Of a DNA stretch of 64,000 bases, positions 5,828 through 15,285 are shown in pieces. Position 1 is the first letter of the stretch. Each line of letters opens with the position of its first letter. The stretch is taken from positions 1-64,000 of the forward strand of contig CAVWXP010000010.1 of the NCBI GenBank assembly GCA_963759175.1, given 5' to 3'. The notes beneath the pieces were generated by a model. The model was given only the letters and a program-made list of their open reading frames with translations. It was not told where the DNA came from and did not search any database. Both the position numbers and the translations under genes were made by a program. The stretch is from SZUA-442 sp963759175 (GTDB lineage: Bacteria; Actinomycetota; Acidimicrobiia; Spongiisociales; UBA5794).

Positions 5828-7573
5828 GTGACGGTTGATGCGTGGTTGGTGCTCGGAGTCATCGTGGTGCTCTTCGGGCTGTTGGTGTGGGACCGGTGGC
5901 CGACGTGGGCGGTGTTCTCGGGGGCGTTGGCGGTGATCCTGACCCTCGACCTGGCTCCGGAGGCGGATGCGCTCGGCGGGTTTTCGAACAGCGGGGTCTT
6001 GTCCGTCGTTGTGTTGTACGTCGTTGCAGCCGGCATGTATCGCACCGGGGCGATATCTCTGATCGTTGATCGGCTTGTTGGAGTCCCGCGGAGCGAGCGT
6101 GCCGCCAACGCGAGATTGCTCCCGATTACTGCGGTCGGCAGCGCATTCTTGAACAACACACCCATCGTTGCGATGTTGATACCGGTGATCGAGGACATCG
6201 GGACCTCCGCGCGTCTGGCAGTGTCGAAGATCTACATGGCGGTGTCGAATGCGTCGATCCTGGGAGGCGCTGCGACCCTGATCGGGACCTCGACGAATCT
6301 GATCATCGCGGGTCTGGCCGTTGCCGAGTATGGCGATGACCTGACGATCTTCTTCCCGACCCGCCTCGGTCTCCCGGCCGCCATTGTGGGCGTTCTCTTC
6401 CTCTTGGTCGCTGGTGGTCGCCTCCTCGGCGAAAGGGCAGTGAAGAGCACTGCGGATCGGCCCGTTGCCATGTTTCGCTCCGATTTCCGTGTCGGAGGAC
6501 GGCTCGTCGGCCGGACCGTGACCGAGGCCGGTCTCGCCAACCCCCAAGGGGGAACCTTGGTGGGCATGCAGCGCGGCGGTTCGGTCGAGTCGGATCCCTC
6601 AGGCGATCTCGTGCTTCAGGACGGGGACGTACTCGGGTACTCGGCATCGGTGGCCGCCGTGGGCACCCTGTGGACCAAAATGGGACTCATAGCCGCCACG
6701 CCGCCAGCGGCACTCGTCGGCACCGAGTATGCGCACCGGCTTGCTGAGGCAGTCGTCGCACCATCCTCCAGGTTCATCGGCCAGAAGTACGGCGACATCG
6801 ACACCGGGGTCCGGAAGATCGTGGCGATGCGCCACTACGAAGGCGGCGTATCCGGTCCGATTGCGCCGGAGATCGTGGGGGCGGGTGACGTGGTCGTACT
6901 CGAGGTCGACGAGGCGTGGCTATCAGCGAACCATGATGGCGAGTTCCTCCTCGTCACCGAGCGACGCGGGTACCGCGTCCAGCGGGTATCCAAGGCGGTC
7001 ACCGCGGCATCCATCGTCGGCGCCATGGTCCTCCTCTCGGCATTCGGAGTCATGAGCCTTCTCAATGCCGCACTGCTCGCATCCATCGCGCTCATCGCCA
7101 CCGGCTGCCTGTCATTCCGAGCCGCTTGGAACTCGATCGACTGGCAGACCTACATCGTCCTCGCCGCTGCCGTCGGGCTGGCACCCGCCGTGACACAATC
7201 CGGGCTCGCAGACGTCTTCGCCGACGTACTCGGCTCAGTCGCCGGTGACAGCATCGTCCTCTCCCTCATCGTCGTCTATGCCGGAGCGATCATCCTGACC
7301 AACCTCGTCACCAACGCCGCAGCCGCAGCCCTGATGTTCCCGGTCATGGCCGGAATAGTGGCCTCCCTCGGCACCGGTTGGGAGCCATTCGTCGCGATCC
7401 TCATGCTCGGTTGCTCATACGCATTCATCAATCCTGCCGGATACCAGACAAGCCTCATGGTGATGAAGCCCGGCGGATATACCTTCTCCGACTTCGTCCG
7501 CGTAGGTGTACCGCTCACGATCATCGTCGGCGTCGTCGCGATCGGGCTGGCCACCATCGTCTATCCGACGTAG
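5828..7573 (+). CDS. SLC13/CitT-type anion permease with two TrkA-C domains
   Basis: This 581-aa membrane protein has about 11 hydrophobic segments. The family signature NNTPIVAMLIPV lies near residue 101 and GTSTNLIIAGL near 153. A second half carries VTNAAAAALMFPV and NPAGYQTSLMVM. Two soluble TrkA-C-like (RCK) domains fill the region from about 220 to 380. It is likely a Na+-coupled or proton-coupled transporter of sulfate, dicarboxylate or a similar anion; the substrate is not predictable. The GTG start is the only one before the first membrane segment and lacks a clear Shine-Dalgarno. It is the first core-like gene after the island. Confidence 0.8.
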   Translation: MTVDAWLVLGVIVVLFGLLVWDRWPTWAVFSGALAVILTLDLAPEADALGGFSNSGVLSVVVLYVVAAGMYRTGAISLIVDRLVGVPRSERAANARLLPITAVGSAFLNNTPIVAMLIPVIEDIGTSARLAVSKIYMAVSNASILGGAATLIGTSTNLIIAGLAVAEYGDDLTIFFPTRLGLPAAIVGVLFLLVAGGRLLGERAVKSTADRPVAMFRSDFRVGGRLVGRTVTEAGLANPQGGTLVGMQRGGSVESDPSGDLVLQDGDVLGYSASVAAVGTLWTKMGLIAATPPAALVGTEYAHRLAEAVVAPSSRFIGQKYGDIDTGVRKIVAMRHYEGGVSGPIAPEIVGAGDVVVLEVDEAWLSANHDGEFLLVTERRGYRVQRVSKAVTAASIVGAMVLLSAFGVMSLLNAALLASIALIATGCLSFRAAWNSIDWQTYIVLAAAVGLAPAVTQSGLADVFADVLGSVAGDSIVLSLIVVYAGAIILTNLVTNAAAAALMFPVMAGIVASLGTGWEPFVAILMLGCSYAFINPAGYQTSLMVMKPGGYTFSDFVRVGVPLTIIVGVVAIGLATIVYPT

Positions 7574-7642
7574 TCGACTCCGTCGCGCAGGCGACTGCAT
7601 TTGGCTCGATGCCCATGCAACGTCATACCGAACAGATGACCG

Positions 7643-8674
7643 TCACCACGCCACTTCGAAAGCCGCGGCGTTGATCCCGCTTCCCATCCCGACCAGCAAC
7701 ACCTGGTCACCATGACCAACGCGGCCGGCATCGACTTCCTGTGAGAGCACCGTCGGCACCGACGCCGGGCCGGTGTTCCCAAACTCGGGGTAGGTGCGAG
7801 GCACACGTTTCGGGTCGTAGTTCAACAGGTCGATGAGCATGTCGGTGTGCACCTTGCTCACCTGATGGATCGCAAAGGTATGAACGGCGTCGGTAGACCA
7901 GTCAAAGGCAGCAGCCGCTTCGGCCCATCCGTCTTCTGCCAGCTCGAGGCCGCGTAGCAGCAGCGCCTGCGAGTCGGTTCGGCCGCCCTCGTAGTTTCCG
8001 ACACTGAGCGCATGGTGCTGACTCGCCGACACGGTGAGGCCACCCATGAATCGCGGCTGTCCGTCGTCTGGTGCCGCGCTGGAAAGCACCATGGCCACGC
8101 CAGCCGATCCCAGCGTCAGGCAGGCAAATTGTTCTCGAAACGCGGTGTCGTCTGCCTCGGGCATTTGCAGGTTTCGGATGGTGTTCTCGACGATCGGCCG
8201 TCCGTCCTCGCCTGCCACGATGAGCGCATGCTCGATTTCACCGCGCTCGATGAGCGCAGCCGCGAGAGCTGCGCCTTGCAGGAACCCAAGGCATGCGCTG
8301 CCGACATCGAAATTGATGCAATCTCGTCCGAGTCCGATCTTGCCCTGGACGATCGAGGCCGTCGAGGGTTCGAGATAGTCACGGCTGACGGACGTGTTGA
8401 TGAGTGCACCGATCTTTGTGCGGTCAACCGGGCTTTCGCTCAGCGCCTTTTCTGCGGCCAGGGCCGCGGCGTCGCTCGGCTCCATCCCCCGTGACCAGAA
8501 TCGACGATTCTTGATTCCCGTGAGACCTTCGAGAAGACCCAGCGGCATCTCGAGGCGCTGCATTGTTGGTTCGATCTGGCTCTCGAGCTCGGACGACGAC
8601 ACCACGACGTCCGCATCCACGTGCGCCAATGCCGAGATGGCGATGTTTGCGTATCTCGATCTCGGAGCCACCAT
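7643..8674 (-). CDS. oleA: OleA-like 3-oxoacyl-ACP synthase III family thiolase
   Basis: The 343-aa thiolase-fold enzyme has the triad Cys128 (GSACLGF), His270 (AIHQVSK) and Asn300 (FGNTGPAS). OleA condenses two fatty acyl-CoAs head to head to a beta-keto acid, the first step of long-chain olefin synthesis. This role rests on the divergent OleBC-OleD genes beside it, since the fold alone would also fit FabH. I place the start at ATG 8674. The frame stays open further upstream, but that part would overlap oleBC. The 64-bp gap to oleBC must hold both promoters. Confidence 0.82.
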   Translation of the reverse strand: MVAPRSRYANIAISALAHVDADVVVSSSELESQIEPTMQRLEMPLGLLEGLTGIKNRRFWSRGMEPSDAAALAAEKALSESPVDRTKIGALINTSVSRDYLEPSTASIVQGKIGLGRDCINFDVGSACLGFLQGAALAAALIERGEIEHALIVAGEDGRPIVENTIRNLQMPEADDTAFREQFACLTLGSAGVAMVLSSAAPDDGQPRFMGGLTVSASQHHALSVGNYEGGRTDSQALLLRGLELAEDGWAEAAAAFDWSTDAVHTFAIHQVSKVHTDMLIDLLNYDPKRVPRTYPEFGNTGPASVPTVLSQEVDAGRVGHGDQVLLVGMGSGINAAAFEVAW

Positions 8675-8738
8675 TGTCCACTCCTTCGACCGCGTACGGT
8701 TCGGCTTAGGATTCCCGGGCACTATAGAACTGCGATGA

Positions 8739-11291
8739 ATGAAGCCTCCCAGAGAAGCAAGATTGCCGCCCGACGGTCTCGCTGGCTTCGATCCCGCATG
8801 GTCCACCCTGGTGACCGCGGTCGACCAATCAGGCCGAGATCGGACCTGGCACGTGCTCGACACTGGGGTCAAGCCATCTCAGGGGACGTTGCTCTGTGTC
8901 CACGGGAACCCGAGCTGGTCCTACATGTGGCGCGAAGTCGCCCGGACGATGACCGACTGGCGGGTGATTGCGGTCGATGCGCTCAACATGGGCTACTCGG
9001 ACCGCACGGGCAGCGTTCGGACACTCGACGACCATATTGCTGACCTCGATGCGGTCACGCGTGCGATGAACGTTGCTGGACCAGTCATCACCCTCGCCCA
9101 TGACTGGGGCGGTCCTGTCTCGATCGGGTGGGCGCACAAGAACCGCACCAAGCTCGCGGGCATGGTCCTCATGAATACTGGCGTCGCTCGCCCCCCATCA
9201 GTGCGGGTGCCGCCGCTGATATCGATCGCTCGGTCAACCCTGAAGGCAACGTGTGAGACAACGCCGGCCTTCTTGCATGGGGCACTGCAGATGGCCAGGC
9301 CGCGCCTCGAGCGCGACGTGTATCGCGGCTACGCAGCACCGTACGGGTCGGCCGATCTGCGCACCGGTATCCGGGATTTCGTGGGCGACATCCCGGTGGA
9401 AGAGTCGCACCGGACGTATGCGAGACTCAAGGCGGTGGCGGATGCTCTCGACGAGCTACAGCAGGTCCCTTCGCTGCTCGTTTGGGGCTCAAAGGACCTC
9501 ATCTTCACCGACGCGTTTCTGGCGGATTTGATGCAGCGCATGCCGCTCGCTGACGTCCATCGGTATGCCGATTCTGGACATCAGGTCATCGAGGGGACAG
9601 ACGCGGTCGATGTGATTCGGATGTGGATTGAGCGCACCACGACCGAGCAGCCATCCGCGCCGCCCCCGCCGAGCGCTGACGTCGACCGACGCATCTGGTC
9701 AGCGATCGAGGCACGCACTGGCGACGAGACCGATGCAATCGTTGAGATGAGCGCTGGCGAGTTGGGAGACATCGCACGGTCGATCAGTTTTGATGAGCTG
9801 GCGCAGAACGTAGAAGCCCTGTCGCGGGGCCTCATCGCGTCAGGCATCAAGAAGGGCGATCGTCTGGCGCCTCTCGTCCCGCCTGGCATCGATCTCATGA
9901 CACTGGTGTACGGCTGTCTTCGGGCTGGCATCGTCGTGGTGGCACCAGACGCGGCCCTTGGGGTCGACGGCATGCGCCGCGCGTTGCGCTCGTCTCGCCC
10001 CGATCACATCGTTGGCGATTGGCGCGGTCTCCTCGTGGCAAAGAGCGTCGGCCGATCAGCCAACTTCATTCCGATCGACCCCATGCCCCGGCCGCTTGCG
10101 AAGCCGACCGTCACCTTGCGCGACCTACTCAGGGCAGGGCAGGACGCCCAACCTGTGCCGACGGCGGGTCCTGAAGATCACGCGGCCATTGTCTTCACCT
10201 CTGGCTCCACCGGCCCATCGAAGGGCGTGGTCTATACACACGGCCAGCTCGAGGCACAACGCGATTCCATACGGGACGCCTTCGCGATCGATCCTGGCGA
10301 CAGACTCGTGGCCGCGTTTGCCCCGTTCGCGGTTCTCGCTCCCGCGCTCGGGATCACCTCGGCGATACCGGCGATGGATGTCACCGCTCCCGGCGAGCTG
10401 CGAGTTCGCGAATTCGCCAGTGCCGCTCGTGCCATCGGTGCAACGATCGCATTCGCATCGCCTGCGGTATTGGAGAATCTGGCCGCAACCGCTGGCGAGG
10501 CCAGCGCCCGGGACCACGAGAATCTGGCGAAGATCCGAATGGTGGGCACCGCAGGGGCGCCAGTCTCGCGGCAGTTGTTGGCAAGGGCAGAACTCGTCTT
10601 TCCCCAGGCATCGTTCCACACGCCGTATGGAATGACCGAACTCCTACCGGTCACCAGCGCCTTGGCCACCAGCCTTCCGGCGACCGATTCGGGCCGCGGT
10701 GTATGCGTCGGAACGCCATTGCCTCACGTCGATGTCGAGATTCGGCCGATTGGAGCGACGACCACACTGATCGGCAATCCGCTCGGCCCCGGCGCTCTCG
10801 GCGAGGTCCATGTTCGAGCGGCTCACAGCGCTGCGGGTTATGACCGCCTGTGGGGCCGCCAACACCGCGCATTTGTCAACGGCTGGCACCGAAGCGGCGA
10901 CGTTGGTCACCTCGATGCACGCGGCCAGCTGTGGATTGAGGGACGTATCGACGACCTCATCCACGGGGCCGGCGGCACGCTGACGCCGGTACCGATTGAA
11001 CTCGAAGCCGAGTCTGCAGCGGGCGTAACCAAGGCAGCGGCGGTCGGTATTGGTCCGATTGGGACCCAACAACTGTGCGTCGTTGTCACTGGAGTCATGG
11101 GAGGCAAGGGGGTGATCGCCGATGCCACCGTCACCGCTGCGGTTCGCGACGCTGTCACGGCGCCGGTCGCAGCGGTCCTCGTCGTTGCGCGCCTTCCCGT
11201 TGACCGGAGGCACAACTCGAAGCTCAATCGGAGCAAGATCCGAGGTTGGGCCGAAGCCGTTCTCCGCGGCGACCGGCCCCGGCGGCTATGA
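8739..11291 (+). CDS. oleBC: OleB-OleC fusion: alpha/beta hydrolase plus AMP-dependent beta-lactone synthetase
   Basis: The 850-aa protein joins two enzymes. Residues 1 to about 300 are a haloalkane-dehalogenase-like hydrolase with LCVHGNPSWSYMW, nucleophile Asp122 in AHDWGGP and His281 in DSGHQV. OleB decarboxylates the beta-lactone to the olefin. Residues about 330-850 are an acyl-CoA-synthetase-like domain with TSGSTGPSKG at 487-496, YGMTE and WHRSGDVGHLD. OleC makes the beta-lactone. Fused OleBC is known from actinobacteria. The stop overlaps the oleD ATG (ATGA). Confidence 0.9.
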   Translation: MKPPREARLPPDGLAGFDPAWSTLVTAVDQSGRDRTWHVLDTGVKPSQGTLLCVHGNPSWSYMWREVARTMTDWRVIAVDALNMGYSDRTGSVRTLDDHIADLDAVTRAMNVAGPVITLAHDWGGPVSIGWAHKNRTKLAGMVLMNTGVARPPSVRVPPLISIARSTLKATCETTPAFLHGALQMARPRLERDVYRGYAAPYGSADLRTGIRDFVGDIPVEESHRTYARLKAVADALDELQQVPSLLVWGSKDLIFTDAFLADLMQRMPLADVHRYADSGHQVIEGTDAVDVIRMWIERTTTEQPSAPPPPSADVDRRIWSAIEARTGDETDAIVEMSAGELGDIARSISFDELAQNVEALSRGLIASGIKKGDRLAPLVPPGIDLMTLVYGCLRAGIVVVAPDAALGVDGMRRALRSSRPDHIVGDWRGLLVAKSVGRSANFIPIDPMPRPLAKPTVTLRDLLRAGQDAQPVPTAGPEDHAAIVFTSGSTGPSKGVVYTHGQLEAQRDSIRDAFAIDPGDRLVAAFAPFAVLAPALGITSAIPAMDVTAPGELRVREFASAARAIGATIAFASPAVLENLAATAGEASARDHENLAKIRMVGTAGAPVSRQLLARAELVFPQASFHTPYGMTELLPVTSALATSLPATDSGRGVCVGTPLPHVDVEIRPIGATTTLIGNPLGPGALGEVHVRAAHSAAGYDRLWGRQHRAFVNGWHRSGDVGHLDARGQLWIEGRIDDLIHGAGGTLTPVPIELEAESAAGVTKAAAVGIGPIGTQQLCVVVTGVMGGKGVIADATVTAAVRDAVTAPVAAVLVVARLPVDRRHNSKLNRSKIRGWAEAVLRGDRPRRL

Positions 11292-12247
11292 GGATCCTGG
11301 TAACAGGGGCCAGTGGGCTGTTCGGTCGCACTGTTGCTCGAACGTTGACCCAAAATGGCCATGTGGTGCGAGTGATGCAACGCCGACCGAGCTATCTCGA
11401 TTGTGAGGAGATTCTCGGGAGCGTCACCGATGCTCACACCGTCGAACGGGCAACCGTAGGTCAGGATGCAGTCGTGCATCTGGCGGCACTCGTTTCGCCG
11501 ACTGGCCCTTGGCGTGATTTTCGCGAGGTCAATATCGGCGGGACTCAGAATGTGCTCAACGCGAGCCGAAACACAGGCGTCAAGCGACTCATCTACGTCT
11601 CGTCGCCGGCAGTCGCTCACGCAGGGCACGCGCAGGTTGGCACTGCCGCGCTGCCAGCGGATCCGGCGACGACAAAGAGCCACTACGCGCGTAGCAAGGC
11701 AATGGCTGAGCAACTCGTACTGAACCGCCGCCGAGGCGAGATACTCGTCGCAGCTGTTCGCCCCCACTTGGTTTGGGGTCCCGGAGACGAGCAGCTCGTC
11801 AGGCGAATCGTCGAGAGAGCTGCCAAGGGAACCCTGCGGCTCGTCGGGTCGGGCGCAGCCTTGATCGACTCGACCTATGTGGACAACGCTGCCGATGCGA
11901 TTGCCGCCTCCGTTGAGCGAGCCGATGTCATTGATGGCAGAGCGCTCGTCGTATCGAATGGCGAGCCTCGAAGCGTTGCGGAACTGATCCGCAGTCTCTG
12001 TCACGCAGCGGGGCTGCCAGAACCGACCGGGAAGGTCCCGCGATGGACAGCGATGGCTGCTGGGTCGACGATCGAAGCCATCTGGGCGATGGCGCGGATC
12101 ACAAAGGACCCTCCCATGACGCGGTTCCTCGCCGAGCAGCTGAGTACCGCACATTGGTACGACCAGAGGGAGACACAGCGCCTGCTCGACTGGACTCCCC
12201 GGGTATCAATCGCCGAGGGTCTCGAGCGGCTCGCACAGTCGTACTAG
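11288..12247 (+). CDS. oleD: OleD-like NAD(P)-dependent beta-keto acid reductase
   Basis: This 319-aa short-chain dehydrogenase/epimerase has the Rossmann motif TGASGLFG at residues 6-13 and the catalytic YxxxK with Tyr133 and Lys137. OleD reduces the OleA product to the beta-hydroxy acid used by OleC. ATG 11288 is chosen because it overlaps the oleBC stop. The frame also opens at TTG 11246, which would overlap oleBC by 46 bases. With oleA divergent, the set oleA/oleBC/oleD is complete. The following 12248-12516 holds no recognisable feature. Confidence 0.88.
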   Translation: MRILVTGASGLFGRTVARTLTQNGHVVRVMQRRPSYLDCEEILGSVTDAHTVERATVGQDAVVHLAALVSPTGPWRDFREVNIGGTQNVLNASRNTGVKRLIYVSSPAVAHAGHAQVGTAALPADPATTKSHYARSKAMAEQLVLNRRRGEILVAAVRPHLVWGPGDEQLVRRIVERAAKGTLRLVGSGAALIDSTYVDNAADAIAASVERADVIDGRALVVSNGEPRSVAELIRSLCHAAGLPEPTGKVPRWTAMAAGSTIEAIWAMARITKDPPMTRFLAEQLSTAHWYDQRETQRLLDWTPRVSIAEGLERLAQSY

Positions 12248-12516
12248 CCGAGTCGACAGCGGTGCGCGACGGAGCATCGGTCGCACAGCACCCGAGCAGA
12301 GGTCGCCCAGTTCAGCCCGGTGCGATGAGCAACGTCGCACGATGCCAGCGCCCGTCACACGCCGCAGCCCGCACACCGTGATCCCGTTGGCGGTGCGGTC
12401 CGCGAGACTCGCGACCCGAGAGTCGGTAGGGGTCGATGCGTGGTCGGTGGTGATCGGCGGCGGAATCGGCTGCCGCTACTCTGGCGCTACTACCGAATCC
12501 GAAAGAGGGCTCGTCC

Positions 12517-14733
12517 ATGACTGAAGTGTCAAAGCCGGTTCCGCCCTCTCGTCGCCGCCATCGCCGGGTGAACATCCGAGTGGTGCTCGTCCGTTTCGTC
12601 ATGGACTTCATGCTCGTGTCGCTCCTGATCGCCGTCATGCCTGGGATTCGCAGCGGCTACGACTTGACCGTCGGATCGATAGCACTCATCGCGGTCATCT
12701 ACGGGCTCCTGAACGCGTTCATCCGGCCGGCGCTCGACCTCCTGCTCATGCCGTTCGTTGTGCAGACATACGGATTCGCGGTGGTGCTGGTCGACGTCCT
12801 CATCTTCGGGTTGCTGATCCTCTTCTCCGGACCGCTCGAGTCGAGCACCGTCTGGCAGATTCTCGTTGGAGGCATCCTGCTCGGTGTGCTGCGGGTGATC
12901 GTGATCGGATTCCTCGGTCTCACTCCCCCGATTGTTCCGGGCCAGGGCGGCCTGCTCCGGCAACCGACCGAACTCGGTGTCCTGCGATTCAGTTCGCGGG
13001 CGGGGGAACGGCTCCGCCTCCTTCGGGTCCAGCAGATGTTGAGGATCCACGGCATCGATGCGTTGTTCGACGGCGATGGTGCGATCGCACGATTCAGGCG
13101 TCGGCTCCAGACATGGTTGTGGCAGCCGGACGTCCCGCTCGTCCGCGTGACTCCCCCGGTTCGGTTTCGCCTCCTGCTCCAGGACCTCGGGCCCACGTAC
13201 GTCAAGATCGGTCAGATCATCTCGAGCCGATCCCGGACCCTGCCCGTCGAATGGCAGGTGGAACTCGAGAAGCTGCAGAGCGACGTCGAGGTGTTCCCAT
13301 ATGAGCAGGCACGCGAAATCGTGATCGCCCAGCTGGGGGCGCCACCCGAGGAGCTGTACGCCGAGTTCGATCCGACACCACTCGCCGCGGCGTCCCTCGC
13401 CCAGGTTCATCGCGCCGTGCTGCACGACGGTCGCGACGTCGCCGTGAAGATCCAGCGCCCGGGCATTCATCGCCAGCTGCGTTCCGATGTGCGCATCCTG
13501 GCCCGGATGTCCGAAGCCCTCGAACGGAGGACTCGGTGGGCCGAGGACATGGACCTGGCAGGCGTCGTGCTCGAGTTCGGGACCACGCTGCTTCGCGAAC
13601 TCGACTACTCGATCGAGGCCTACAACGCTCGACGTCTGACCAAGGTGCTCGCCCCCATCGAGGGCATCCGCGTCCCCGAGGTGTACTACGAGCTGTCGTC
13701 CTCGGGGGTCCTCACGCTCGAGTTCATCCACGGCGTCAAATCAACCGATGCAGCCGCCATCGATGCGGCTGGTCTCGACCGGGAGGTCCTGGCAGACCGG
13801 GTGATTCAAGGTGCCGTGAAGATGCTGATGATCGACGGGTTCTTCCACGGTGATCCGCATCCCGGCAATGTCTTCGTGGATCTCAACAGCGGCGACATGG
13901 TGATGCTCGACACGGGGATGGTCGGTGAGCTGACGTTCCAGCAGCGGATCAAGTTGGGGAGTTTGCTGCTCACCGTTCGCAACGGTGACGTGCGCGGCCT
14001 GGCACAGACGTTGAAGTCCCTGTCGACGCCGTATCGCGAGACCGACGATGCGCGCTACTACCAGGACTTCGAGCGCACCCTGACTCCCTACCTCGATCCT
14101 CCCCCTGGCCAGAAGGTCGACGTCATGGGGAAGGTGCTGCCCCTCGGCCTCGGGATCCTCCAGCAGGGCGGATACCGCTTCGACCCGCAACTCACCCTGG
14201 CGATGAAGGCGATGGCACAAGCCGAAGCCATCACCGGGGCCCTCGTGCCGAGCTGGACCGGCACCGACTTCATGGAGCGCTCGTTCGAGGCGCTGAAGGA
14301 GCAGGTTCCGGAGGCCATCACCAGCGACGTCGTCAAGGACGTCGTGGTGAGGCAGGCGAGCTTCGCCGTTCGGGAGGCCATGGAGCAGATGCCATCGCTC
14401 CAGGACGGGATCCTCAAATGGCTGACGAACCTCAAGAGTGGCGGCTTCAAGGTCGAGCTCGACACCAGCGATCTCGATCGGCACGTGTACGCGCTGCGCG
14501 GGATCGCCATGATGCTCACGCTCGGCATCCTCGTCGTTGGCCTGATCGTCGGTTCGGCGCTGGCCGCTGGGATCGGTGGTCTCGAAGGCAGCCCCCTCGA
14601 ACCGGTCACGGACCTCGCCGCGGCCATATTCGCCCTCTCGGCCATCATCGGCGCGATCGCCGTCGTCACCCTGGGGTGGCAGCTCTTCCGCATCAGTCAC
14701 CCGCGCCGGCGGGACCCGCTCGATCGCATCTGA
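12517..14733 (+). CDS. ABC1/UbiB-family atypical kinase with N-terminal holin-like membrane domain
   Basis: The 738-aa protein begins with a membrane domain of about 130 residues (four hydrophobic segments, with YGLLNAFIRPALDLLLMP) resembling phage-holin-4/DUF360-type proteins. It continues into an ABC1 domain: KIGQIISSR near 230, LAAASLAQVH and AVKIQRPG near 290-315, FFHGDPHPGNVF near 445 and LDTGMVGE. Two C-terminal membrane helices follow. UbiB/ADCK proteins bind nucleotides and support isoprenoid-quinone or lipid homeostasis, with the KxGQ motif in place of a classical glycine loop. The holin-like fusion is the unusual part. It stands alone with no clear operon partner. Confidence 0.85.
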   Translation: MTEVSKPVPPSRRRHRRVNIRVVLVRFVMDFMLVSLLIAVMPGIRSGYDLTVGSIALIAVIYGLLNAFIRPALDLLLMPFVVQTYGFAVVLVDVLIFGLLILFSGPLESSTVWQILVGGILLGVLRVIVIGFLGLTPPIVPGQGGLLRQPTELGVLRFSSRAGERLRLLRVQQMLRIHGIDALFDGDGAIARFRRRLQTWLWQPDVPLVRVTPPVRFRLLLQDLGPTYVKIGQIISSRSRTLPVEWQVELEKLQSDVEVFPYEQAREIVIAQLGAPPEELYAEFDPTPLAAASLAQVHRAVLHDGRDVAVKIQRPGIHRQLRSDVRILARMSEALERRTRWAEDMDLAGVVLEFGTTLLRELDYSIEAYNARRLTKVLAPIEGIRVPEVYYELSSSGVLTLEFIHGVKSTDAAAIDAAGLDREVLADRVIQGAVKMLMIDGFFHGDPHPGNVFVDLNSGDMVMLDTGMVGELTFQQRIKLGSLLLTVRNGDVRGLAQTLKSLSTPYRETDDARYYQDFERTLTPYLDPPPGQKVDVMGKVLPLGLGILQQGGYRFDPQLTLAMKAMAQAEAITGALVPSWTGTDFMERSFEALKEQVPEAITSDVVKDVVVRQASFAVREAMEQMPSLQDGILKWLTNLKSGGFKVELDTSDLDRHVYALRGIAMMLTLGILVVGLIVGSALAAGIGGLEGSPLEPVTDLAAAIFALSAIIGAIAVVTLGWQLFRISHPRRRDPLDRI

Positions 14734-14776
14734 CACGGCGACTCGGCTGGTGCCGGGTTGCCGGTGTCGGTTGCGG

Positions 14777-15151
14777 TCAGGTGCCCTCGGGCGGAGCGTC
14801 CCCGGCGACATCCTCGCCAGGCGGCGAGAGGTCACGAGAGTCCCTGCCCTCGCTTCGCGTGGAGATGTCGTCTGCGAGGTCTGAGAACGTCGCCCCGAGC
14901 GCACCGAAGAACACGGCCGCGGTCTCCCTCGCCTCATCGCGGACCCCCGGGTCTGCGACGGCGTCCCCGACGGTCGCGATGACGGCCTTCACCGTCTCCC
15001 CGAGCACCCGCACCGCCTCCTTGACCTCATCGTCCGAAGCGGCCCCGACGACGTCCGGGGGCTCCTGGGTCTGGTAGTGATGCTTCAATATCGTGCCGAG
15101 CTTCTTGAACTGCTCACCGACGTCGTTCCACGTCTCGTCCGAGTGGCCCAT
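14777..15151 (-). CDS. Conserved hypothetical soluble protein
   Basis: The 124-aa acidic protein begins MGHSDETWNDVGEQFKKLG, continues with amphipathic helices (EAVRVLGETVKAVI, ETAAVFFGALGATFSDLADDI) and ends in a disordered Gly/Pro/Asp-rich tail. I have seen similar short helical proteins in actinobacteria but know no function. There is no signal peptide or metal motif. It is convergent with the ABC1 gene and divergent from the ABC-2 transporter operon. The reading frame and start (GGGAACCTCATG context) look real. Confidence 0.65.
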   Translation of the reverse strand: MGHSDETWNDVGEQFKKLGTILKHHYQTQEPPDVVGAASDDEVKEAVRVLGETVKAVIATVGDAVADPGVRDEARETAAVFFGALGATFSDLADDISTRSEGRDSRDLSPPGEDVAGDAPPEGT

Positions 15152-15285
15152 GAGGTTCCCTTCTGTCGTCGAGGATCCGGTGCCGAGCGCCCTCCGGAGC
15201 GATCCTCAAGCGTAGTTGCGCATCGCACAGCGCCCAGCCCTACGCTGGACGAAGATCGCCGTCCAGCTTCTGAGGTGAACCGATC

